DNA of 64,000 nucleotides from Rutpela maculata (Eukaryota > Arthropoda > Insecta > Coleoptera > Cerambycidae): NCBI GenBank assembly GCA_936432065.2, contig OW386286.2, positions 23,929,179-23,993,178 of the forward strand. The letters run 5' to 3'. The stretch's first letter is position 1, and the number at the start of each line of letters is the position of its first letter. Shown here piece after piece: positions 55,510 to 64,000 of the stretch. A model generated the notes under the pieces. It was not told the origin of the DNA and did no database searches. It was given only the letters and a program-made list of their open reading frames with translations. The translations under genes were made by a program, and so were the position numbers.

Positions 55510-57655
55510 CATCAAATGACCTCGATTTTTTTTTTTAAGGAAACCATTGGGATATCACTATACATTATAATTGCGTTGTTTAGTTTATAAAACATAATTG
55601 ATTTCCTTATTCCCACAGATAAGGAGTCCAAATAAAGAGTTGTTCTTGTCTTATAATTTGTTTTAGTGTTTTCACTGAGTTATATTTTCCATTGTGAATA
55701 TTTCGCGACAGCACATTTAGAAAGATAAGGGCCGTTTTAATGGGACGCTCTTCGCCCGTAAACATAACAAACGATGATCGATTAAGTACTTCTAGGGTGA
55801 ATGATAAATAACATTTTACGTCTACTGGTAACGTACACAGCGTATCAAAAATATGAAACGTTAGTTTTAAGTAAGTGTGTGAAAATCTCGGTGAAAATTA
55901 ATGGGTAGTTTCTGAAAAATGAATAACTGGAGAAAAATTTTCATTGTCATCGCACTTTTCTTAGTAGTGCCGTTGATTACTGCCTTTAACTACAATATTA
56001 ACAAAATCTTATTCCTCGAATAGATATTAATTTTTAGTCCGGTGATATTAGGAAAATGTCTCAGAAAGTTTTGGGACAAGCCAAAAATTAGCCTACCCCC
56101 TACAGAATTTCCTCAGGAATACGAAAAAAATAGTGTTGACCACTCAAAATGGCGGCTTTAATGGTTATTTAACTTTTTGTAAACAAAATGAATTTTACAA
56201 CTTACTTGTTTGCTTATATCTTCCCTTCTAAAGGTCGTAGAAAAACGTTCGACAAGTCAATTTCTTCGTCATGGGTTCCTCTATAAGGTAGGTATATGCA
56301 AAGAACGAATTTTTGATTGTTAATAACATTTTATGACAAGAAACTGAAAAAATTGAATTTCCCGATCGTCGAACTTTGAAGTACTGTAGAAACAAATATA
56401 AAATCTGCATGTTAACGATATTATGAGAAATAGTACATATTTTTACCCTTAATGAAATGCACTTTGTCCCGTTGCAAAATATTGATAACTTTTTTGGAAT
56501 TAATTTATATAAAAAAAAATGCAAACTGTTATACTAAAAGGTCATATTAATATTTCACAGTTCTGTTTCGGTAAAAACATTGTATTTGACGTACATTTAC
56601 ATAATCAAAAAGACTTCACTATTAATTATATTTTTCTATATACGAATACATTTCGGCATATATTTTTAAACATAGCATTCAGTACACAAGTAATCCACAT
56701 GTCAAATTCATTCATTAAATCGTCATTCCTTGGTTACAAATAAGACATTTCCCAGTGCCTTATTTTTGCGACCATTAAAAAGTACATTAGCGGGTATTAC
56801 TGTTTAATAATTTAATTTTTAAATGATACTTTATGCTGTTTGATATAAGAAAATTCGATCAAGAATGAGAATTATCTCCCTACAACACTGGCGCGTGTTC
56901 GATCGAACGAGCAACCCCGTCTCAGGTAGTTCCACTCCACTTGGCATGCTAACCCATAAATACTTTATGGCCTAAAATATAAACTACTAGGGATCACGCC
57001 ATAGTTACTACGATTACTACACGATGCGTATTTTAAGTGTAACTGGCGATCCAAAAACATTAACCGAGGATAATATTAGAAGATATTACTTGATACAATC
57101 AATATACTGAGAGAAATTAATTTGGTGTTTGCTTGATATGCATAAATAAAAATTTGCAAATAATAATACATAACTACTAGTAATATCCTCATATCAATTT
57201 TTTTTATGACTATTTTTCTATTTATTAAAAGTAAATATATATGGTTTCTTTCCCTGGCAAAATTGTCATATTATTTTCCTCCATTGTATTCTAAATCGGC
57301 TACTTTTTAGGATGACCACTGTATAATTTCACTAAAAGTATATTCCATTTCTTCGTTGGAAATGAATGAACTATCTACTAAATATTACTTTTCTTCAACA
57401 AACAGTTTTGCCTTCCGACAGACAGACATCAGACCGACAGACAGATAGACAGGCAGACAAATTGTTCGTTCGTTTTCTCCAATTTTGTTTTGAACCCACC
57501 GGCAAAAATTTAATCGTAGATTAAATTTTTGGGATTTAAATCCACATCCAAAAGCTCATGATGCAGCTGTACTCGATAGGGGTGAAACTTATTTTTACGA
57601 AGGCATAGAGAAACACTAGGTTTACTGACCTGTAAATCCCTACTCTACTTCCGAA
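55510..57655. other. Unassigned; short GACA microsatellite near 57419
   Basis: CAGACAGACATCAGACCGAC near 57418 resembles the Helentron tract but lacks the rest of that element. The frame at 56228-56524 is AT-rich and unrecognised. Confidence 0.35.
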
Positions 57656-57659
57656 CACT

Positions 57660-58183
57660 TGCCCTAGGATTTTAGATTACCGCTAAAGTTATAGCCAACT
57701 CCATTCCTTCACTACATTTCGTCGTTTTGCCTTCTTTCCATATGCAACACTTCCAATACGTTCAAAACGTTCTTTCAAAATTCTGTCGGGATATTTCTGA
57801 CGATACACTCTTGATGCCAATAAACAACTTCCATCACATTCACCAATAATATACACCATAGATATCAAATCTGTCATAAAGTGAAAAGCAAACGCAAAAC
57901 AGAAGACCAAAACTATATCTAGATTTTAATGCTAATATAAAGAGCACCTAAATTTACGCAGAAATTATTTGAAATAATCATATCTTTTGAGATATGTTGA
58001 GAAACGGCTTTTGAACCGGTAAAATAATAATTTATTTCAAAAATGTTTTTCAGTAAATATATCATTATCAAATACATTTTTAGAAGAAACAATTAATAAA
58101 TCGCGGAGATAAAAATGTTTGTATATTGCAAAAAAAACAAAATAGGAAAAAATCATAAGAACAGTAACTGGACATCCTGTATA
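57660..58183 (-). pseudogene. DD41D-type mariner remnant, N-terminal part
   Basis: Minus strand, 57910-57689: DLISMVYIIGECDGSCLLAS then RVYRQKYPDRILKERFERIG SV. This is the helix-turn-helix start (DUF4817-like) of a mariner/IS630 transposase of the same broad type as the one at 58752. The terminus TACAGGATGTCCAGTTACTG (plus 58163-58182, inverted) lies about 270 bases upstream, as expected for the 5' end. The catalytic domain is missing. Confidence 0.6.
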
Positions 58184-58241
58184 TAAATTGTGTAGATGCA
58201 CTTACAATGAGTGTGAAATCTAAATATATTTTATATTTATA

Positions 58242-60020
58242 TACAGTGTGTCCCAGGATAGATGTAACAAGAGATGTAATGGACCAAAAATTTTGGAATG
58301 GTATTTGGGGATTGAGTCCTGCTTGTTGTAAAACTAAAGTATACCAAAAATGACTTGATTTGGTGTTCTACAGGGTGTTTTATAAGCAAAGTTGTTAAAA
58401 TCATCACTAATAAAGTACCTTTATTTTTCAAAATATGAAAATATTCCACTAAGAAAAGTTATTTAGAATGCAATTTTATACCTCTATACCAAATTTCAGA
58501 AATATAAAATTATTTTTTTGAAACTTCCCATTTTTTCAATAAATTAGTATTTTATTTTGAACCATTCAATTAAAACTGCATAGAAATTATTTTTTGTGAA
58601 TTAATATTTAAAGTTATGTAGAAGCTAAAAGTAGGCTATGAGAAAAGCAGTGAATACACATTTATCATTTATTATTGACATATCTTTCAAACGTAGTCAA
58701 TATTATCCTTAATTTCTGTTTCAAATTAACGAACCAAGCATAAAAAATTAAGTGAAAATGGTACTCACAGTGCGTGAAAAAATTTATATTGTGCAATGCT
58801 ACGGAATTGGCGGTGAAAACTCGCTAAGAGAAGTGGTAAGCCAATTTAATTTGAAATTTCCAAACACTGCTTTGTCACGTACTCAGGCTATGAGAATAAT
58901 TAAAAAGTTTCTGGCTACTGGTAGTGTTCTTAACATGAAAAGAAAAATAAAAGCATATGATGAAGACAATGTTGGGGCTATCATAGCTCATGCCTCTGTT
59001 ATAGAAAATTCTAGGATGCCACTAAGAGAGAGATCAGCTCTTATTAATATTAGCAAGTCTGAACTCCAAAGAATTTGCAAGGCAAAGAAAATTAGGGCAT
59101 ATAAAGCAAATTATAAACATATGCTTGAAGAGGGAGATGACGGTTGGATTTTTGTTTGACCATTGGAGAAAAAATCATGAAAGAGAGATTTTTTTCATCA
59201 TTTCATAAGTTTCTCAGATGAATCCACATTCACAACCAATGGTATTGTTTCATCTCAGAATTGTCGGTTTTGGGCTTCTGAAAATCCAAATTTTAGAATT
59301 CATTGTAGAAGATAATATTATAAAAAAAGTGAATGTGTGGTGTGCCGTTTCTTATCACGTTGGAGTTATTGAACCTTATTTCATTGAGAGAAGGTTAAAC
59401 CAGCACACTTATTTACAACTTCTTGAAAGATTTTCTGAAGAACATTTAAATATTTTAAGAGATATGCCTTTAGTTCATTTTCAACATGATGGTTGCCCTG
59501 GCCACTCCACAGAAATGGTTAATCGGTGGTTGAATTTAAATTTTGGAGAAAATTGGATTGCCAGGAATGGACCGATCAAGTGGCCGGCGAGATCCCCAGA
59601 CCTATCGGTATTGGATTTCTTTTTATGGGGTCGCCTCAAGCAGTTGGTTTTCGCTGAACCACTTCCTAACGATGTAGCAGTATTGAAGCAGAGAATTACA
59701 AATGCCGTAAACTCCACACCGTTATATCATATTCGAAACAGTTTTAAGGACTTCAGGCGAAGGATCGAAATGTGTGTGGATGTGGGTGTCAGCTACGTCG
59801 AATAATAAAAAAATTGTAAACATTGTTTTGTATTGGTCAATAATTAATTTGTTTGTGAATCTGTTATGTTTTTGACATTTATTACTTGTTGTAATTTTTA
59901 AACTCATTAATCTTCAAACCCCCCTACTGGGGTAGCAAAAATTGACGTCCAAGCATTTTTCTTCTTTCATTTAAAAAAAAAACAAAACAGAGTTGGACAA
60001 TTTCGCTGAGCCACCCTGTA
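58242..60020 (+). mobile_element. DD41D mariner-like transposon, near complete
   Basis: Begins TACAGTGTGTCCCAGG at 58242 and ends, inverted, TACAGGGTGGCTCAGC at 60020. Both ends meet a TA, the usual mariner target. Length is about 1.78 kb with one transposase gene. A second internal TACAGGGTGTTTTATAA lies near 58370. Its 5' neighbour is another mariner remnant only 60 bp away. Confidence 0.75.
58752..59805 (+). pseudogene. Mariner/IS630 transposase, DD41D, frameshifted
   Basis: The N-terminal helix-turn-helix (58752-59156) reads MVLTVREKIYIVQCYGIGGE to IKKFLATGSVLNM. A TGA at 59157-59159 follows. The catalytic domain starts in another frame with FSDESTFTTNGIVSSQNCRF WASENPNF (first Asp 59218-59220), shifts again near 59310, and continues NVWCAVSYHVGVIEPYF, HFQHDG (second Asp 59488-59490), WPARSPDLSVLDFFLWG (third Asp 59614-59616), ending at 59803-59805. 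Exactly 41 residues separate the second and third Asp. All three catalytic Asp are present, so only the stop and shifts disable it. The enzyme would cut and paste the element at TA sites. Confidence 0.85.
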
Positions 60021-60024
60021 TAGC

Positions 60025-60340
60025 TGTGTGGTTAAATAACTCCTAACCGATAATGCTTACATATTTAAAATACCTTTCGTCTAGCATTAGAGCGTCGAGA
60101 TGCTCCAGTATAGCCTCCTGAACTAAGCCGAGAAGAATTTTTCTCTCTTATAAGAGGAAATGGAGCAATTTGTATAAAAATGTTTGTTTAGTGTTAAGCA
60201 GTATATCGGATAAGGAGTTTACCGTTTTATCTTTTAATGGAATTTAAAAGTTATGTTATTTGCGGAACTTTGTTTTCACAAGGAAACATATGTAGGTATT
60301 TTATTTGAGTACCAGGACAATTAGTGGTTAGATTAATTTA
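60025..60340. other. Unassigned DNA upstream of a small ORF
   Basis: No element recognised. It could include the promoter of the small ORF at 60349. Confidence 0.3.
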
Positions 60341-60348
60341 ACGAAAAA

Positions 60349-60462
60349 ATGGCAAAGCTGGAAGTAGCAATAAAGCCAGTGAAATTAGAACAAAATGAAG
60401 AAAAGATTTGTTCGATTGCTGAAGAGACTAACTGTTATACGGTGGATGAATTTTATAGATAA
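60349..60462 (+). CDS. Small ORF, 37 codons, hypothetical
   Basis: ATG in an AAAAATGG context, then MAKLEVAIKPVKLEQNEEKI CSIAEETNCYTVDEFYR and TAA. The peptide is acidic and well mixed, unlike neighbouring random frames. A possible polyadenylation signal (AATAAA) lies near 60646 and 60665. It may be a first coding exon or a small protein gene, or chance. I recognise no family. Confidence 0.25.
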   Translation: MAKLEVAIKPVKLEQNEEKICSIAEETNCYTVDEFYR

Positions 60463-60833
60463 TTTTTAGAATTGACAAGCATTTAATTGTTGTTTGTGTA
60501 ACTATTAAAAACTGTGATATGTATTGTTATGATATCCTCAATGTTAGGTAAAGGTAATTATTTATTATATCAATTTGTAAACTTAGTTGCATGATATAGT
60601 TGAGCATTGTGTGCAGCTAGTTGGTCTGATATCAGTATACAGTTTAATAAATAAGGAAATGTTCAATAAATTAAAATGTTTTAAATGTATTTTTATTATC
60701 TATAATTATTGGCCATTTGTTATAAATTTGCAATGGTATAAAATAACAATAGATTGAAAAGGGCATAATTACTGAACGTTATCATTTAAAAATATGGGTT
60801 TAGGATAGATTCGGAACAGCAAAATTCTTCATT

Positions 60834-61102
60834 TCAATGGGGTGATTTCTTGGGACTTCTAATCGAATAGAACCTCATCCTTACCTGGAGAAGACAAAAT
60901 AAAATAATTAGAATCAAACTGCAAACATTAAATATGAAATATAGTGCAAATATTAAGTAACGGTACCTAAAAACACAAACAATAAGAATAACTTTAGGAA
61001 AGAGTGAATTTATGGTAGATACCTGAAAGTACTTACCAAATAAAGTCATACAGCTTAGAATAATTCCTACATAGTAACCTATTGCTTCGGGAAAAGGTTT
61101 CT
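60834..61102 (-). CDS. Candidate two-exon 3' gene end (membrane-like peptide)
   Basis: Minus strand. The exon ending at 61037 reads KPFPEAIGYYVGIILSCMTL FG and stops at the donor GTAAGT (61036-61031). A pyrimidine-rich tract ending CTCCAG (60890-60885) is a good acceptor; joining from 60884 gives GKDEVLFD and TAG. The spliced C-terminus is more natural than the unspliced read-through. The hydrophobic IGYYVGIILSCMTLF could be a membrane helix. The acceptor before the first exon (near 61103) is weak and earlier exons are not seen, so the call is tentative. Confidence 0.35.
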
Positions 61103-61109
61103 TCAATCA

Positions 61110-61490
61110 ATAAAAGTGACAATGCAACAATGATATGAACATTTAAACCAGAATGGTGGATAGGGCCTGCAAATCTAAGCTGTGGTAAAACGTAAACATT
61201 CTATTTGAACTTTATAAAGTAGAGAATGGACAGAAAAAGCTTTAACGATAAGTATCAGTGAACTAGAGATTCATTTCCTAAAATAAAAATTGTGTTATAA
61301 CAAATAAAATAGAAATAGTTTTGTTAAAGTAAGAGTTAGGTAATAGCTTGCTTTAAGCATGTTAATCAATCATGTAGAGAGGAAACTTTATGTTGTAATG
61401 AAGCAAATTCCGAGACCCAAACAAGTACCTCATTTTTACATATTATAAATATTATTATTTAATTTTTGTATTGCTTATTTAAACCCAACC
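61110..61490. other. Unassigned AT-rich DNA
   Basis: Nothing recognised apart from GTTAGGTAAT at 61335-61344, which also occurs at 63151-63160 beyond the GC-richer segment. Confidence 0.35.
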
Positions 61491-61499
61491 GGCTACGAA

Positions 61500-62945
61500 C
61501 AATTTATTACCGCGTAAAACTACATTCCCGCGTTAAACCCCCACCTGCACAGCGCCAAGAGACCGCCCTAAGCACACGCTCTCTGTGGCGTCGGTCAGTC
61601 GATCCGAAGCAGTAGCAGCGAGCAAAGGTGCCCACCCGTGACCAGCCGTCAAGCGTAAGTGAATATTTCCGTAAATTATTTCAAGTCCAACTTTTCGGAC
61701 TCTGTCAATATTTCTTAAAATATACCTTTTCACGAAACTGTAAGTCCGTAAAATTCATTGTAACGAAAATTTCACAAGTTCCGTCTACACCGCTCATGGC
61801 CTACGCGCATTCACTTCTCCCACTACCGGGCGAGAGAAGGCCGCTATTGAAAGCCACACCGACAGTTAAGTTCCTCACGAGCTTCCGAAGCAGGTAGACG
61901 TGCCAGTCCAGAAGTCAGTCGGTATACAGCCCCGTATTCAACCAGACGCGCCAGGAGCAACTAGAGGATATAAGTAAGAATAATAGTAATAATTATAATA
62001 GGTAGCGGTTTGGCTGATACTGTGAACTTTTATTTGTCTTTGTATTTATTTTACTGGTTGTGTCCCCAAGGTATCCGTAATATTTGCTAGTACGGGTACC
62101 CTGTGGTCATATAGTAGAGGTTCCTGGAGTCTTCGTAGTATCTGCTAATGCGGATAAATCAGGGCCTTTAATTCTAATTGCTGTCTGGTAACTCTTGTGT
62201 GCCCAGGGTGCGTGTAATATCTGCTAGTGCACGCAAACTGTGTCCATAGAGAGAGCGTTTTGGAGTCTTCGTAGTATCTGCTAATGCGGAGAAAGCAAGA
62301 CGCTCACCCAATTTTAGGTCCAGGGTACGAGCTCACATCCAGGTTCCAACAGTCGTGCTAGCGTGTCTGACTCCGGTGTACCCAGGGTATTCGTAATATG
62401 TGCTAGTGCGCTTACCCTGTGGGCACAGAGAAAGCGTCTCCGAGGTCTTCGTAGTACTGCTAATGCGGAGAAATCGGGACGTGGCCATATTATTATTTTT
62501 AACTTTTTTCAGGTTAGGAGCTGCAGAACGCCGTCTTATCTTAACTAATCATACATCTCTTTTCAGCTTTAGGATTCCTAGTATTAGCCAAGCCTGACAC
62601 TTAGAGTAGCCATTTTTCTTATTGTTGCATTAGTTATTGTTTGCTTGCTCCTTCCTGGTATCCGACGACTGTACATAACCTAACCGCTTTTCGTCACCTG
62701 CATCGTAACCCGTCACCTTGTCATTTTCGCGCCGCTAACCATCCTTCACCGCCATACCTCGAGTCCACGTCATAGCGCTGCTTCGCTCCCGCCTGCCATA
62801 AGTAACATCGCTGTAACTGCACCGTAACTGCACGATAGTCATATTATAGCCTGGGTACTGTCTGGTATATATTAGTAGATTTAGACTAATTTAGAGTTGA
62901 TATTGTAGCTTATAGGAAATAAATAGATATTATTTACCGAATTAT
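61500..62945 (+). ncRNA. Candidate spliced noncoding transcription unit
   Basis: A GC-richer segment with transcript-like signals: an initiator-like TCAGTC at about 61597; donor-like AAGC|GTAAGTG near 61651, CAG|GTAGAC near 61892 and ATAA|GTAAG near 61965; acceptor tracts TTTTTTCAG (62503-62511) and CTCTTTTCAG (near 62567); and GAAATAAATAG (near 62920) as a polyadenylation signal. No reading frame longer than about 90 codons is present and none is convincing. It contains the hairpin array at 62070-62475. It could be a host long noncoding RNA, the untranslated part of a gene, or a transposable element leader. Confidence 0.35.
62070..62475 (+). repeat. Array of six hairpins with conserved 12-13-nt loops (three A-B pairs)
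   Basis: Type A hairpins have loop AATATNTGCTAGT at 62079-62091, 62216-62228 and 62395-62407. Type B hairpins have loop AGTATCTGCTAAT at 62138-62150 and 62273-62285, and a 12-base version at 62453-62464. A-to-B spacing is constant (59, 57, 58 bases); the pair repeats after about 136 and then 180 bases. Stems: A1 GGTATCCGT/ACGGGTACC; A2 TGCGTG/CACGCA with outer CAG/CTG; A3 CAGGGTA/TACCCTG plus inner CGT/GCG; B2 and B3 TCTTCGT/GCGGAGA. Several stem changes keep pairing, including TCC/GGG against GCG/CGC; A3 has two central mismatches. This is the strongest structural RNA signal in the window. Confidence 0.75.
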
Positions 62946-62949
62946 GCGT

Positions 62950-64000
62950 TTTACTGTGTATGTGTGAAAGTCTGATACATCCCAATTGACCCACTGGAAT
63001 TTTCTGTTTTTCTCCACTGTAGCTACTCCAGCCCTACTGCAACAAGCTGTGCTAAGAGGCTAGTGTGGGACCTTTGCCCCACGTAAAAAATTGTAAGGTG
63101 TCAAAAGTGACCACTTTCCGGCCTCACCGGAAAGTATACGTCATAATGTAGTTAGGTAATTTTAAGCTTTTATATTAAATTTAAAATTTTATTATGAGGT
63201 ATGAAAATATTTTAATTCAATTAGGACATGGTCCATATTAAAAGATTCATGTTAAAACGTAGAATTTAACTACAGTAAGTTTGGTAATGGTACCATAAGA
63301 AAATCATTTGCTTTCTAAGTTAAAAATGTCAAAATCAGTAGGCATAATATACCAAAAATACGTCAATTTTGATTTTTATATTATAATGGATGTCATTTTC
63401 CAGTCGTTGAAGAAGATAGTCGATGACATATCGTCAGATAACCTTAAAATATTAAAAAGGCGCAAATGTCAAATGCCAGAATAATTTATGAAATGAAATA
63501 AATCGAACAATAAGAATTATTAATGGTAATTTATATGTCCCAAAATAAGAAGTCAATTCTTAGGTCAAGAAAAAAATAAATTTGTACTTCCTAGTATTGA
63601 AAGAACTAGCCATATTATAAATAAATGTATTAATCCAAATTCTACTAGAACTTCAAGCAACGTCATTTTCGGCTGTCATATTAAGGAACACTATGTAATA
63701 GAATGATCGAAGAGGAGACACATAAGGTGTAACCAACAGCGCCACCTATCAATAAGAAATAAGTAAGCTTACAAAAGTAATATAGCAATATTTTAAATTC
63801 CGGGGCACTGAAAGACAATTATAAATTAATTTTAGATTAAGTTATTTATTTGTGTTGCTCATAAAATTTCCCTACATAGGTATTTTATCTTACTGAAAAT
63901 TTTCTATATTTCTTTATTTATAAACCCCATATTTATCTGAAACTGCTCCTGAGGTTAGGGTAACTGGTTGCAGGCAATGTGCAGTTTGTTCAGTTTATTT
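62950..64000. other. Unassigned DNA at window end
   Basis: 63100-63140 contains CCGGCCTCACCGG, a short palindrome-like block. The rest is AT-rich without recognisable genes. No termini pairing with upstream sequence were found except the 10-base GTTAGGTAAT at 63151-63160. Confidence 0.35.

Noticed and set aside
57418..57480. A sixth Helentron-like copy
   Set aside because: Only the GACA tract is present; none of the conserved flanking blocks or ends is found.

Overview
The window looks like intergenic, transposon-packed DNA from an animal, most likely an insect. It is AT-rich, has no operons and no long host gene, and carries splice-like signals. Its mobile-element mix is insect-like: a Dong/R4-type LINE in TAA repeats, RTE-, LOA- and Jockey/CR1-like LINEs, a Penelope-like element, a DD41D mariner, Helentron-like elements with (GTCT)n tracts, 5S-derived SINEs and foldback elements. 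I cannot name the species. All family names rest on motifs read by eye.

Layout. 1-6746: two head-to-tail copies of a LINE with a restriction-like endonuclease, flanked by TAA repeats. 6750-20400: mostly unassigned AT-rich DNA with a 126-bp tandem repeat, a possible pseudoknot, five partial or complete Helentron-like copies or ends, a decayed RT fragment, a MITE at 18168-18855 and a candidate terminal exon near 16950. 20500-26110: LOA, RTE and Jockey/CR1 LINE fragments; a Helentron-like element splits the RTE reading frame. 26595-29367: a DNA element with 12-bp terminal inverted repeats and a decayed SWIM-type zinc finger. 31603-32721: a foldback element built from about 130-bp modules. 32918-34720: a 5S-derived SINE with a 14-bp duplication, a LINE split by a tRNA-derived SINE, and a Penelope-like GIY-YIG fragment.

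37230-40175: a 2.9-kb palindrome whose two arms each hold the same solo LTR with the same 4-bp duplication; one LTR was later interrupted by a small element. 40380-42685: a LINE interrupted by a LOA-like LINE with a 14-bp duplication. 43451-47336: a Helentron-like element beside a LINE that is split by a DNA transposon coding for a conserved but uncharacterised protein. 48148-49395: an inverted-repeat element with a second 5S-derived SINE between its arms. 52224-52514: a possible Harbinger fragment. 57660-60020: two DD41D-type mariner remnants.

60300-64000 is the most gene-like part. It has a 37-codon ORF, a possible two-exon 3' gene end on the minus strand, and a relatively GC-rich segment with an initiator-like site, splice-like sites and a polyadenylation signal. 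That segment contains six hairpins, in three A-B pairs, with nearly constant 12-13 nt loops and stems that change mostly in a compensating way. This array (62070-62475) is my best candidate for something undescribed.

The elements do not form one pathway. What connects them is nesting, which in several places gives the order of insertion and, at the split reading frames, the sequence of the empty target site.
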